Below are positions 42,661-50,902 of a stretch of 64,000 nucleotides of DNA, piece after piece. Position 1 is the stretch's first letter. Each line of letters starts with the position of its first letter. Origin of the DNA: Vespertiliibacter pulmonis (lineage in GTDB: Bacteria > Pseudomonadota > Gammaproteobacteria > Enterobacterales > Pasteurellaceae); assembly GCF_013377275.1 (NCBI RefSeq), contig NZ_CP016615.1, forward strand, positions 1 through 64,000, given 5' to 3'. Under the pieces are notes generated by a model. It had not been told where the DNA came from. It made no database searches and was given only the letters and a program-made list of their open reading frames with translations. Both the position numbers and the translations under genes were made by a program.

Positions 42661-44606
42661 TACATCACCCTTAAACTCCTTCCGTCTAATTTACTCTCCT
42701 GCGATGCCAGTTGAGCGTTGTTCAGGTCAGACTGCACCCCATTACTTGGCATATAGCGGTCAGTATTTATCCCTGCTGAATTAAAATAATCTCGGACCAT
42801 ATCTGCAACCATTTGTTGCGGTACAAGCCCTTGTTGTGAAAGTTGGCTCGCTTGTGGCACAAGCCCTGCTAACTCTTTTGCTTTATTCAACTCGGTTTTT
42901 AGCCCTAAAAGCCCAGTTGGAATAATCTCTGCATCTGCTTTGACGCTGTCATCATCACCTAAAAGATTGCGAGCGTACATCAATGTAATCGCTGGACGAA
43001 TAAAGTACTCATCAATTTGAAATGCACAATCTTCTAAACCTAATACGGCATTATCTTGCATCATTGCTAATCCACCCAATGTTTGCCCTGCACCTTGTAA
43101 ACCCACATTACCATTCAAAAAAGAAGGCAATCCACATTCATCGTCGGCAAGACGTATTTCATCAGTTAGAAATTTGAACAACGGCTGGAATGTCATTGGG
43201 ATAGAATGTTGCGTAATACCTCGCCCATTGTTTTCTCGGGTTGGATTAGAATAAATTCTTACAAATGGCTCAAAAGTAACCTTTGATGGTTCACTAAATT
43301 TATCCGCATCAACTTCAATCATTGGTCCTGCAGCGTACATCGCATTAAGTAGCATTGAGTACTGTGTCCGATTAATCGATTGTTGTCGGTCATAAATCAT
43401 CATTCCAACCGAAATGCCATAGGCTTCCCCTGCAATACGTTTATAGCTGGCACTAAAATAAGTGCGTTCACCTTTAGGGTGAGCGACTATTTGACATCGA
43501 ATAACTCTACCATCGCACACTTCAATATCTGCATTGAAATAATCTAATGCTTCACTTTCTTTTAACTTAACACCATAATCAATGAGTTCTTGTCCTTGAA
43601 TTAACATCTGACAACGTAAGGTATGAATTTCATCTTCGATTAATGGGTAATCTAAAAGGCTCTGTTTATCGGTCTCTAAGCCAAGCCAACTTGTATCGCC
43701 ATTTTCAATAATATCCTTGAGGACATCATCGTTATAACCCAACTCTTCCTTACCAATAAATGAGGATAACTGGGCTTTTGTCCGCTTTGCTAATTCAATA
43801 AAGAACGAGCCATCTTGTGCATTGGTTGCATCAGGGGCAAAAAATGCGTTCACAGGATTAACCCGTCTAAAGGTGGGGCGAATTACCGTTTCTTTTGCAT
43901 ACTTGTTTTTCTTCCATTGATAATCAATGACCGCTTCATTCTCATAAGCCACGACCATTACAGGTTGTAATGCAACATCAAATAACGCTTCACTCAATGT
44001 ACGAGTAAAATTACTTTCAACAAGTTGATCTTTAATTAGCCTCACCATCTTAGAAGTCGCATCTGCTGCGATTTGAGACTCTTCTTGCCGTAATAACTCT
44101 TTAGCTTGTTTTGCTTGTTCCGCAATAAATTTCGCCACTTCAGGAAGAAAGAATCCATCTTCACCCATAATCGCTTCAGGGGGTAAATTTGCCTCAATCA
44201 ATTTATTGAGTAATTGAGCTTTTACACGCTCTAATCCTTGCTCTTGTTTATTTTCAGGTAATTCAACGATCGGTGTAGGCGTAATATTAAAGGGTGGATT
44301 AGTCGGGTTAGCATATTTAGAACGCATATAGCTACTAATCATATTCACTTTTAATTGAATTAGCCCAAAATACGACCGCATATTGGGTCTTGCTTCTAAT
44401 TCTTCCGGGGCGTGAATTTTATGATACGCATCATCTAATCTGACCAACCAATCTTCAATGCTTCTTCCTTGAACCATTAAGGATGTACGATAACGTTTAG
44501 CCTGCCGAAAACATTCCACCACTTTTTCAGCTAATTCATCGTAGACGTCTTCTAATTCATCTTCATCATCAGGCAAATCAATTTCATCATCGTTAAACTT
44601 TTCCAT
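42660..44606 (-). CDS. Portal protein
   Basis: 648 aa, typical for podovirus portals of the P22/Stx-phage type. Acidic start, then a long helical wing and conserved-looking RIAGEAYGISVGMMIYDRQQSINRTQYSML in the clip/stem region. It overlaps the terminase gene by 14 bases and lies directly after it, the usual portal position. It forms the dodecameric DNA channel. Confidence 0.85.
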   Translation of the reverse strand: MEKFNDDEIDLPDDEDELEDVYDELAEKVVECFRQAKRYRTSLMVQGRSIEDWLVRLDDAYHKIHAPEELEARPNMRSYFGLIQLKVNMISSYMRSKYANPTNPPFNITPTPIVELPENKQEQGLERVKAQLLNKLIEANLPPEAIMGEDGFFLPEVAKFIAEQAKQAKELLRQEESQIAADATSKMVRLIKDQLVESNFTRTLSEALFDVALQPVMVVAYENEAVIDYQWKKNKYAKETVIRPTFRRVNPVNAFFAPDATNAQDGSFFIELAKRTKAQLSSFIGKEELGYNDDVLKDIIENGDTSWLGLETDKQSLLDYPLIEDEIHTLRCQMLIQGQELIDYGVKLKESEALDYFNADIEVCDGRVIRCQIVAHPKGERTYFSASYKRIAGEAYGISVGMMIYDRQQSINRTQYSMLLNAMYAAGPMIEVDADKFSEPSKVTFEPFVRIYSNPTRENNGRGITQHSIPMTFQPLFKFLTDEIRLADDECGLPSFLNGNVGLQGAGQTLGGLAMMQDNAVLGLEDCAFQIDEYFIRPAITLMYARNLLGDDDSVKADAEIIPTGLLGLKTELNKAKELAGLVPQASQLSQQGLVPQQMVADMVRDYFNSAGINTDRYMPSNGVQSDLNNAQLASQESKLDGRSLRVM

Positions 44607-46122
44607 TTAACATACTCCCTCCATAAGTTGGTGCTCTACTCAACCCTTCATACTCTTCAGGTTGTTCCGATTTAGGCATTACATGGTTTAATGCAAACGT
44701 AAATGAAAGAGCATCAGCTAAATCAGGTGAAAACTTCAATGCCTGTTTACTCTGCATTTTTAATCTTCGGCTCGAATCATAGTCTGCGGTTAAACTTAAT
44801 AAATCACTTTCAAAAATATCGTTATCAGGAATATCCGCACCGTTATCAAACCATTGCGACATCCTGTCCCACATTTCTGCTCGCTTATTCACATAGGCAT
44901 CAGGTTCATCAGCTCTTCTGCTTGCTTTAACATCAAGAACTCTGTCAGCATACCCAAGTTCAACCAAACGAGCATGTACGCCCAACCCTAGGCCGACGGC
45001 ATCAACAAACATCATATCGACTTTATAAGTATGCAAAACATCAACACAGCGACCAACAATCGCCATTAAATCTGGGTGCTTGAAGCGATAGGCTTTTAAA
45101 ACTTTTTTACCCTGTCGTATAACAATCGCCGTGCTGTCTTTACCACCTGCAGCAGGATCGACCCCACAAACTATTGCACCATAAGGTTCAAGATTTGCTT
45201 TGCGAGCCTCTTTAACAGCAGCACTATGAATGAACGCATTTTCGCTAGACTGAAAGGCTTCTTCAGGCGTGATAGGATATTGCTCTCGAAATTGCGCTAA
45301 CTTTTCCTCAGGTGAGCCTTTAAATTGCCGCATTTTATTCTGTCGCCAAGCTAACTGCTCATCATCAACCCCATACAATGCTTGGTAATCTCGCTCATCT
45401 TGGCTAAACTCAACCCCCTCCGCAGATTGGCGATACTCAGACATTGCCGTCCACGGATAAAAAATTGGCGTAAACTCATTTTCACCTCGAATGGCTTCTT
45501 CCCACGTCTGCTGAAAATACTCACCAATACCATTTGCAGTAGATTCGAGAATAATCATAGAACCATCACCACTTGGCACTGCCTGCATTACCCCTGTTGT
45601 CATTTCTGCTTGATGCTTAGAACGAGAAACCTCAGACCAATGTAAACACTGAATTGTTGAACCGTGTCCCACATTCTTACTACCCGCTGTCGCTGTTTTC
45701 ATTGCACTGTCTAAATCATTAAATGCCAGTTCATTTGTATTGTCTTTGCTCGCTTTAGGCTTAAACTCATCAGGGCAATAATCATAATAACGGCGTGTCA
45801 TCTCAAACAGCTCTTTTGTCGCACTGTCTAAATGCGTTAGCACCATTGATTTAACACCTGGATAAAAAGTAGAACGATGAAAGAACTTTGCATTCACAAA
45901 GGTACTAATCCCCATCTGACGCGCCTTTAAAATAATAAGGCGAACTCGTCCTTTCATTGCCAGTTCATTATCAATGCGATCGTTTAAATCACGCTGAACC
46001 GAATTTAACAAGAATGGTTGCACCCCTTCTGTTTTCGTTCTAATTTTTAAACATTTCGCCGTATAGAAAGGAAAGTTAATCCGAAACTCTCGCCGTAGAA
46101 GCTCAAATTCTTCATCATTCAC
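44593..46122 (-). CDS. terL: Terminase large subunit
   Basis: 509 aa. ATPase part with the Walker-A-like ARQMGIST (67-74), an SMIILESTANG strand for Walker B, and the coupling region. The nuclease part has VDPAAGGKDSTAIV (~318) and VDAVGLGLG, the acidic residues of an RNase H fold. It packages DNA and cuts at headful. Overlaps TerS by eight bases. Terminal redundancy of this genome agrees with headful packaging. Confidence 0.93.
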   Translation of the reverse strand: MNDEEFELLRREFRINFPFYTAKCLKIRTKTEGVQPFLLNSVQRDLNDRIDNELAMKGRVRLIILKARQMGISTFVNAKFFHRSTFYPGVKSMVLTHLDSATKELFEMTRRYYDYCPDEFKPKASKDNTNELAFNDLDSAMKTATAGSKNVGHGSTIQCLHWSEVSRSKHQAEMTTGVMQAVPSGDGSMIILESTANGIGEYFQQTWEEAIRGENEFTPIFYPWTAMSEYRQSAEGVEFSQDERDYQALYGVDDEQLAWRQNKMRQFKGSPEEKLAQFREQYPITPEEAFQSSENAFIHSAAVKEARKANLEPYGAIVCGVDPAAGGKDSTAIVIRQGKKVLKAYRFKHPDLMAIVGRCVDVLHTYKVDMMFVDAVGLGLGVHARLVELGYADRVLDVKASRRADEPDAYVNKRAEMWDRMSQWFDNGADIPDNDIFESDLLSLTADYDSSRRLKMQSKQALKFSPDLADALSFTFALNHVMPKSEQPEEYEGLSRAPTYGGSMLNGKV

Positions 46123-46555
46123 GACTTATCTCCTTAACCCAATCTGCAAACTCACTGACATCTTGTTTAGATTGGTTTTCTGTACTTGCGCCAAGAGCCA
46201 ATCGATAACCTTTTTGCAAATCCACAATCGCACTTGAAATACTTTTCAGCTCTTTTGCTTCAGCCGACTGTTCAATCATTCTTGCTAATTTATCTTGAGC
46301 CTTACCAATTAATGCTAATGTTTTATTATCCAGTTCCGTTAATTGGTACGCCCGTATATCAGAAGATACTTCTACGCTTTTCCGTACCGTTTCAGTACCA
46401 ACTTGGGATCGTTCATCTAGCCAAGAGCCTTGTGCCACTTGCTTCTTCAGAGTACCAAACGGTATACTATATTTTTCTGAAAATTCAGAGATGGTTAGCG
46501 AAGAATTGATGAACTGAACTTTAATTGCGACCCAGTCATAAGATTTCTTCGCCAT
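46115..46555 (-). CDS. Terminase small subunit
   Basis: 146 aa. N-terminal helix-turn-helix (SYDWVAIKVQFINSSLTISEFSEKYSIPFGTLKKQV), then helical oligomerisation region. Directly precedes and overlaps terL. It recognises the packaging site, which is probably in or near this gene. Confidence 0.85.
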   Translation of the reverse strand: MAKKSYDWVAIKVQFINSSLTISEFSEKYSIPFGTLKKQVAQGSWLDERSQVGTETVRKSVEVSSDIRAYQLTELDNKTLALIGKAQDKLARMIEQSAEAKELKSISSAIVDLQKGYRLALGASTENQSKQDVSEFADWVKEISRE

Positions 46556-46560
46556 TACCC

Positions 46561-46908
46561 TTACCCCACCAAATAACCTGCAATACTACCAAGAACTAAC
46601 GCACCCATAATGCGATAACCCAAACAGCATTGGCAGTCAGTGCCATAAGCAAAAAATAAAGCAGCCTGTTTTAGCTGCTTAAATGGAAAGGGAAGTTCTT
46701 CAACGGGTTTAGCACAAATCCAAGCTATCTTCTGCTCTTTAAATGAATCAGCTTGCTCTACGACTTCCTCGTAATCATTTGCATAATGTAAACCATCCGT
46801 AATACTCTTCGCTAAAGCCTTTGCATCACTCACGCTTTCAGCTTGAATAGGAATACCCTGTTCTTTACCGTTATGCGTAAACGTAAATAGAAAGTTGTAT
46901 CTCTTCAT
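46561..46908 (-). CDS. Small late protein with C-terminal membrane segment
   Basis: 115 aa. N-terminal FLFTFTHNGKEQGIPIQAES strand region, CQCCLGYRIMGALVLGSIAGYLVG at the end forms one hydrophobic helix with three nearby cysteines. Located between a terminator and terS. Unknown function. Confidence 0.55.
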   Translation of the reverse strand: MKRYNFLFTFTHNGKEQGIPIQAESVSDAKALAKSITDGLHYANDYEEVVEQADSFKEQKIAWICAKPVEELPFPFKQLKQAALFFAYGTDCQCCLGYRIMGALVLGSIAGYLVG

Positions 46909-46931
46909 TACTTTCCTTTCTCCTAATAAAA

Positions 46932-46961
46932 AACCGCCTACATATTGCTATGCAAGCGGTT
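46932..46961 (-). terminator. Terminator after two-gene moron
   Basis: AACCGC/GCGGTT stem with an inner CATA/TATG pairing and six or more Ts on the minus strand. It separates the 342/194-aa pair from the packaging genes. Confidence 0.8.
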
Positions 46962-46980
46962 AGATTATGTAATATATTAC

Positions 46981-47565
46981 CTAGAAAGAATTTATAATAG
47001 TATCCTCTGTCACTTCTAACTCTAAGAATCTTCTTAAAAATTCTTTATCCATTGTAGATTTATGAACATCTTGTTCTAATTCAACAGATTTTTTACCTGC
47101 TAAGATAGCAAACAACCAATACATAAAATTATTATAATATAAAGGATCTTTTTTTAATGTATTTAAATATTCCTCAGCACATTCCTTGCCATTAAGATTA
47201 AGCTTATATTTAGAGACACAAACAATATAAGGTATGTCTGTTCGCAGATTCTTACGACTATGAATATCTTTATCAAAAACATCAATAATCTTGTCAAATT
47301 TTCTCAATACAAGAAGAACTTGCATATACTGTACCCTATGATCTTGAAAAAATTCTGACTGCATTTTTTTCTCAAGGTAACGTTCTATATCTAATAAAGT
47401 CTGCGTATCATTTTCAGCCTTAGCTTTTATAATAATAATATTTCTCGCCCGAATTTCATTCCTTTGTTCAGCTTGAACATAAGTAAACCAACAAAAAAAT
47501 AAAACACTAATTATCACTATGATAGAAATAATTCTGTTACTTAAATAAAACCTCTTTTTTAACAT
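46981..47565 (-). CDS. Single-pass membrane protein, possible immunity partner
   Basis: 194 aa from the ATG before LKKRFYLSN, with GGAGAG upstream; overlaps the 342-aa gene by 29 bases. One N-terminal membrane helix at ~12-30 (SIIVIISVLFFCWFTYV), then a helical periplasmic domain. No family recognised. Tight coupling to the gene before and its topology fit an immunity or anchoring partner; this is inference. Confidence 0.55.
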   Translation of the reverse strand: MLKKRFYLSNRIISIIVIISVLFFCWFTYVQAEQRNEIRARNIIIIKAKAENDTQTLLDIERYLEKKMQSEFFQDHRVQYMQVLLVLRKFDKIIDVFDKDIHSRKNLRTDIPYIVCVSKYKLNLNGKECAEEYLNTLKKDPLYYNNFMYWLFAILAGKKSVELEQDVHKSTMDKEFLRRFLELEVTEDTIINSF

Positions 47566-48565
47566 CAGTAAACTCTCCAGCTGGCACAATCCCACTTCCT
47601 GAATTATACTGAAAGGCTAAGTTCGCTACAATCGTTAACTTTGTGCCTCGATAATGCTCTGGAATAACTGCCTCAATACCACCAATATTTCGCTCATTAG
47701 GATGATGAACTACATTTTGGTACTGTCTGATGCCTTTTTTCAAAATTAAATGGCCATCATTTGAATAAATGCTTACAGTTGATGGATGAAAACTACTATT
47801 ATTCAAAACTTCCTTATTACTACTATTAATACCTAAATTTGCAGAGAAAACATTATTCTTCAATGAGAAATAACCATAAACTCCTCCCGATGCAGTTCCA
47901 CCAACACCTTCTGCTAAAACATATGGCATGATCATCTCTTTGATACTAATCACAGTTGCATAATTTGCCCCTGCCGAAATTCGCTGTCCAATATCATTGA
48001 AGCCCCAAATTGCAATACGAGCTATCTCATCTTTTGTATAACCATATAAAGGAGAATAACCACGATATACATCTTTATATCTTGTGGGGTTATTGGTCTT
48101 CGATATATCTAAATAATGCATTGCATTATAATAATTGATAAAGGCTTGGGACTGAACTTCTTTAGAATAAGGAATACCTAATTTTCCCAGTTGTTCGGAA
48201 ATATCTTGTTCAATCTTATTAAATTGAGATTTAATTTCATTAGATTTTGTAATCTCATCTGACTTATTTTGCGAATGTTTTAACAGCATATTCCTAAGAA
48301 CATCACTATCTGTTTTTGATTTATTCAATACCATTAAATCTCTCAAAAAAATAGGGCAATTCTCTTTATTGCATACAGGGCACTTTACATTATTCTTCTT
48401 TGCATTATCTAATAATGCTTTCACCATTTCTTTATGATTTAATGGTGTAACTATCCCATTATTAATCTTATTATTAATTGGCTTATAACGTTCAAAAATA
48501 GGAGGCTGAGCACCTAAACTAGTAACTTTGTAACCTTGACTTTCAATCCATTTTATTAAATCCAT
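47537..48565 (-). CDS. Unknown 342-aa protein in Stx-type moron position
   Basis: Start ATG 48565 after AAGGAGTTCTT. Residues ~60-72 hold CPVCNKENCPIF, a possible zinc knuckle. A helical middle follows, then YRGYSPLYGYTKDEIARIAIWGFN and a C-terminal beta domain (~215-340). First gene after the late promoter, the slot used for toxin genes in Stx phages. With the coupled membrane protein it could be a toxin-immunity or conversion pair. Not recognised; inferred from context only. Confidence 0.5.
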   Translation of the reverse strand: MDLIKWIESQGYKVTSLGAQPPIFERYKPINNKINNGIVTPLNHKEMVKALLDNAKKNNVKCPVCNKENCPIFLRDLMVLNKSKTDSDVLRNMLLKHSQNKSDEITKSNEIKSQFNKIEQDISEQLGKLGIPYSKEVQSQAFINYYNAMHYLDISKTNNPTRYKDVYRGYSPLYGYTKDEIARIAIWGFNDIGQRISAGANYATVISIKEMIMPYVLAEGVGGTASGGVYGYFSLKNNVFSANLGINSSNKEVLNNSSFHPSTVSIYSNDGHLILKKGIRQYQNVVHHPNERNIGGIEAVIPEHYRGTKLTIVANLAFQYNSGSGIVPAGEFTDVKKEVLFK

Positions 48566-48593
48566 AAGAACTCCTTAATTATTAAAAACAAAA

Positions 48594-48619
48594 AGCCCCG
48601 ACCGTTTCCGATCAGGGCT
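48594..48619 (-). terminator. Terminator at start of late operon (tR'-like)
   Basis: AGCCC/GGGCT stem with mismatched interior, then TTTTTGTTTTT on the minus strand. Just before the first late gene, so late transcription must read through it, as expected for a Q-dependent site. Confidence 0.75.
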
Positions 48620-48630
48620 GTAAAAAGTAT

Positions 48631-48659
48631 TTGCAATATATTGTAGTTTAACCTACAAT
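48631..48659 (+). promoter_or_regulatory. Promoter for Ibs-like peptide
   Basis: TTGCAA (48631-48636), 17 bases, TACAAT (48654-48659). Start of RNA expected near 48666, giving a leader of about 70 bases before the peptide gene. Confidence 0.6.
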
Positions 48660-48735
48660 CAAATTGTTTTAGCAATCTCGCTAAAACGAGCTGGTGGCGA
48701 CCTTTAATCCCACCAACTTTGAAGAGGATAACCAA

Positions 48736-48795
48736 ATGTTTAAATACATTATCCTAGTTATCATCTTATTAGTGATGAGCTCCCCAGCCTACTAA
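48736..48795 (+). CDS. 19-aa hydrophobic peptide, Ibs-like type I toxin
   Basis: MFKYIILVIILLVMSSPAY, with AGAGGATAACCAA upstream as ribosome site. Length, basic residue at position 3, hydrophobic core and ending S-x-x-A-Y are those of E. coli Ibs toxins (IbsC: MMRLVIILIVLLLISFSAY), which damage the inner membrane and are silenced by antisense Sib RNAs. It has its own promoter and hairpin. The late-leader transcript of the opposite strand would be fully antisense to it. Confidence 0.6.
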   Translation: MFKYIILVIILLVMSSPAY

Positions 48796-48809
48796 TTTGA
48801 TGATAATTC

Positions 48810-48835
48810 AACGAGAGGGGGAAACCTCTCTCGTT
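48810..48835 (+). terminator. Strong GAAA-capped hairpin after the peptide gene
   Basis: 11-bp stem starting AACGAGAG with a GAAA tetraloop, 14 bases after the peptide stop. The T-run is poor (CTTC), so it may protect the RNA end or terminate only partly. Confidence 0.55.
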
Positions 48836-48863
48836 CTTCAAAGCCAATAATAAGGAAAATACT

Positions 48864-49049
48864 ATGGCAATGTCAATAGCTGAAATTCAAAAACGTAGCG
48901 ATATAAAACGAGGCGTTAAAGTAAAAGGCTTTAAACTTCATCTCGATACTATCGCTTTAATTGAACAACTAAGCAAAGAACTGAACATCTCTCAAACGCA
49001 ACTGGTTACCCAAGCTGTACAACAATTTGCAGAACAACAGAATAAATAA
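48864..49049 (+). CDS. Small ribbon-helix-helix-like protein
   Basis: 61 aa, after AAGGAAAATACT. GVKVKGFKLHLDTIALIEQLSKEL fits the strand and first helix of an RHH domain, and NISQTQLVTQAVQQFAEQQ the second. Probably a DNA-binding regulator or antitoxin. Same strand as the Ibs-like peptide and opposite to Q and the late leader. A terminator begins right after the stop. Confidence 0.6.
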   Translation: MAMSIAEIQKRSDIKRGVKVKGFKLHLDTIALIEQLSKELNISQTQLVTQAVQQFAEQQNK

Positions 49050-49050
49050 A

Positions 49051-49078
49051 GCCCCGAAACATTTCTGTTTCAGGGCTG
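49051..49078. terminator. Bidirectional terminator between RHH gene and late promoter
   Basis: AGCCC-x-GAAACA paired with TGTTTC-x-GGGCT. On the plus strand it ends the RHH gene. On the minus strand it lies about 45-70 bases after the predicted late promoter start and is followed by TTTATTTATT, like lambda tR'. Confidence 0.7.
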
Positions 49079-49128
49079 ATAAAATTCTTTTCGTTGAAAC
49101 CGCTTACAACACGACCAACATTGCTGAT

Positions 49129-49157
49129 ATAGTATATGAAACCACCACCAAATTCAA
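49129..49157 (-). promoter_or_regulatory. Late promoter (pR'-like)
   Basis: Minus-strand TTGAAT (49152-49157), 17 bases, TACTAT (49129-49134); TATACT at 49131-49136 is an alternative -10. It lies immediately downstream of the Q-like gene and upstream of a terminator, the lambdoid arrangement for Q action. Confidence 0.5.
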
Positions 49158-49164
49158 TAGTTTT

Positions 49165-49626
49165 TTACACGCTAAAAGCAAATTTCTTCAACTTGTCCGC
49201 ATTTTTATGATTTTTAAGCGCAAGATCGAGAAACTTAGCGACAATCCATTCTGATGATTTTAAGCTTTGTGTAACTCTTTTATACCACGCATTTACTGAT
49301 ATTGACTTATCTTTCGCCCACATATACTTCGCAATCGCATAGACCGAACGTCCGTAAACATACTTCGCTTCAAGGTACTTGTAATCCAACGGACACGGGT
49401 TCTTAATGCAATATCCGACCACTGAACTAATCACTAATCCCAATTCATCACCACACATCTCACGTTCAGGTACCGCAATTCGGTCGGGGTCGGCTGAAAG
49501 CATTAACTTCGCAATCATATTCATACGGCTTTCAAAATCTAACCCACTGAATACCCAAGCTCCCCACTTTTCCAAATGGTTCTCAATCCACTCTTGTTTT
49601 GGTTGCTCCAATAATTTCTCAGCCAC
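49165..49626 (-). CDS. Antitermination protein Q-like
   Basis: 153 aa. WIENHLEKWGAWVFSG at the start, a middle with YGRSVYAIAKYMW, and a basic C-terminus. This is the pattern of short Q-type late antiterminators in Pasteurellaceae and lambdoid phages, and it follows NinG, the usual Q position. It would modify polymerase at the adjacent promoter to read the 33 kb late region through its many terminators. Family call is moderate. Confidence 0.65.
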   Translation of the reverse strand: MAEKLLEQPKQEWIENHLEKWGAWVFSGLDFESRMNMIAKLMLSADPDRIAVPEREMCGDELGLVISSVVGYCIKNPCPLDYKYLEAKYVYGRSVYAIAKYMWAKDKSISVNAWYKRVTQSLKSSEWIVAKFLDLALKNHKNADKLKKFAFSV

Positions 49627-50185
49627 GTTCCAACTCCTTTACTTTCGCCTTATAAACCTTTATCAAATCCTTAATCTCATCAATCGTTAGCTTTAAAGGC
49701 GGGTGATTGTGTTGATCTAACCGTTCAACCTCTTCTGTCCCAATTTTTCGCACTAAGTTAATTCGATAGTCTGTAATGTTTCCGCTCTTATGGTTATTAC
49801 ACACTGAACATTGCTTATGAACATTTAACTCATCAAAACGGAGTTCAGGACAAGCCCCAACACTGCGATAATGCCCAGCGTGATATTGCCCCGAGTGATG
49901 GCGACCACAAGAAATACACGGCAAATCTTTATCCCGTAGGCGAATAAATTTATTGAATACCGTTTGTAAATCCTTTAACCAATCCGCACGGTTTTTTAAT
50001 GCTTGTAACCGTTCTTTCCGTTGCAAGCGGTCTGCTTTATCCTGTTTTTTACGTTTCTCTTCGGCTTTCTTCTTACCTATCACTATTGCACACTTCACCG
50101 AACAAACCACTTGCGTAGTACTCCACGTCTTAATGAAATAATTACCACAGGCTCGGCATTTCTGCTCTTTCGGTCTCTTTGCCAT
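49619..50185 (-). CDS. ninG: NinG/Rap-like recombination protein
   Basis: 188 aa from the ATG before AKRPKEQKC. N-terminal zinc finger (CRACGNYFIK, VVCSVKCA), a basic helix, then an HNH-like part CISCGRHHSGQYHAGHY and HKQCSVCNNHKSGN. NinG (Rap, Orf) proteins process branched DNA or assist RecBCD-independent recombination. Overlaps Q by eight bases. Confidence 0.85.
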   Translation of the reverse strand: MAKRPKEQKCRACGNYFIKTWSTTQVVCSVKCAIVIGKKKAEEKRKKQDKADRLQRKERLQALKNRADWLKDLQTVFNKFIRLRDKDLPCISCGRHHSGQYHAGHYRSVGACPELRFDELNVHKQCSVCNNHKSGNITDYRINLVRKIGTEEVERLDQHNHPPLKLTIDEIKDLIKVYKAKVKELERG

Positions 50186-50187
50186 AC

Positions 50188-50271
50188 CTACCCCCAATGC
50201 AACCAGTAAATCCCCACAGCGATAAAAATCAGTGTGAAGTAACCTAAAATATCGTCTTTATACTTTTTCAT
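50188..50271 (-). CDS. 27-aa membrane peptide
   Basis: Begins MKKYKDDI, then GYFTLIFIAVGIYWLHWG, one membrane helix. It fills the gap between DUF1367 and ninG and ends three bases before the ninG start. Small, but neatly placed and with an AAGAAAGAA ribosome site; function unknown. Confidence 0.45.
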   Translation of the reverse strand: MKKYKDDILGYFTLIFIAVGIYWLHWG

Positions 50272-50278
50272 TTCTTTC

Positions 50279-50902
50279 TTAATAAAACCCAACTAATTGA
50301 TTAATTTTGTTGTCTAACTGCCACTCATTTTCATAGACACCGCATAACGTTTCATTCCAAATCACGCCATATACGCCTTTATAAACTTCGTTAAAAAGTT
50401 CTTGAGACATATTGTCAAAGGCTATCGACCATCGTTCTTTAAATGTGCCACCACTTATTGCGGGCTTAATATCGTAAAAACCTGCTTTGAGCATTACGTG
50501 ATTTAAGTAGCCTTCAAGGGTTTTCATTCCCTCATAATCAAGCTTATTTTCTCGGCGTTGCTTCAACTCATTACGGCATTGATCTGCAAAAACTTTAATC
50601 GCATCAAAATCAATATTGCTTGACTGAGCTAACATTTTTAGTGGGGTATAAAATGCCCATTCTTCGCTATCTGAAATGACTTTTAGTTCAGGCTGCCAAT
50701 ACTCAAAGCCTATCTCGAGTAACGAAAATAATTTCTTGTGATGTTGGTAATTGCGATTATTTGAAAAAGGAATAATCTTTACAGCCGAACCAATCGGAAG
50801 GCTTTTTAATAAATTACGGTCGTATTCTGTTTCTGCAATCACTTCACCATTCGGGTATTTCACCGCACAGATAACCGTTTTTCGTTTCACTTTACTTGCC
50901 AT
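50279..50902 (-). CDS. DUF1367-family phage protein
   Basis: 207 aa from the ATG at 50902 (GTG at 50911 is an alternative). YPNGEVIAETEYDRNLLKSLPIGSAVKI, NNRNYQHHKKLFSLLEIGFEYW and SIAFDNMSQELFNEVYKGV match DUF1367 proteins of lambdoid early regions, thought to act in recombination or replication. Overlaps the Dam gene. Confidence 0.8.
   Translation of the reverse strand: MASKVKRKTVICAVKYPNGEVIAETEYDRNLLKSLPIGSAVKIIPFSNNRNYQHHKKLFSLLEIGFEYWQPELKVISDSEEWAFYTPLKMLAQSSNIDFDAIKVFADQCRNELKQRRENKLDYEGMKTLEGYLNHVMLKAGFYDIKPAISGGTFKERWSIAFDNMSQELFNEVYKGVYGVIWNETLCGVYENEWQLDNKINQLVGFY

Noticed and set aside
49165-49626. Sigma-factor-like protein in place of Q
   Set aside because: A basic C-terminal helical region recalls HTH folds, but size, position after ninG and the adjacent promoter-terminator fit a Q-type antiterminator better.
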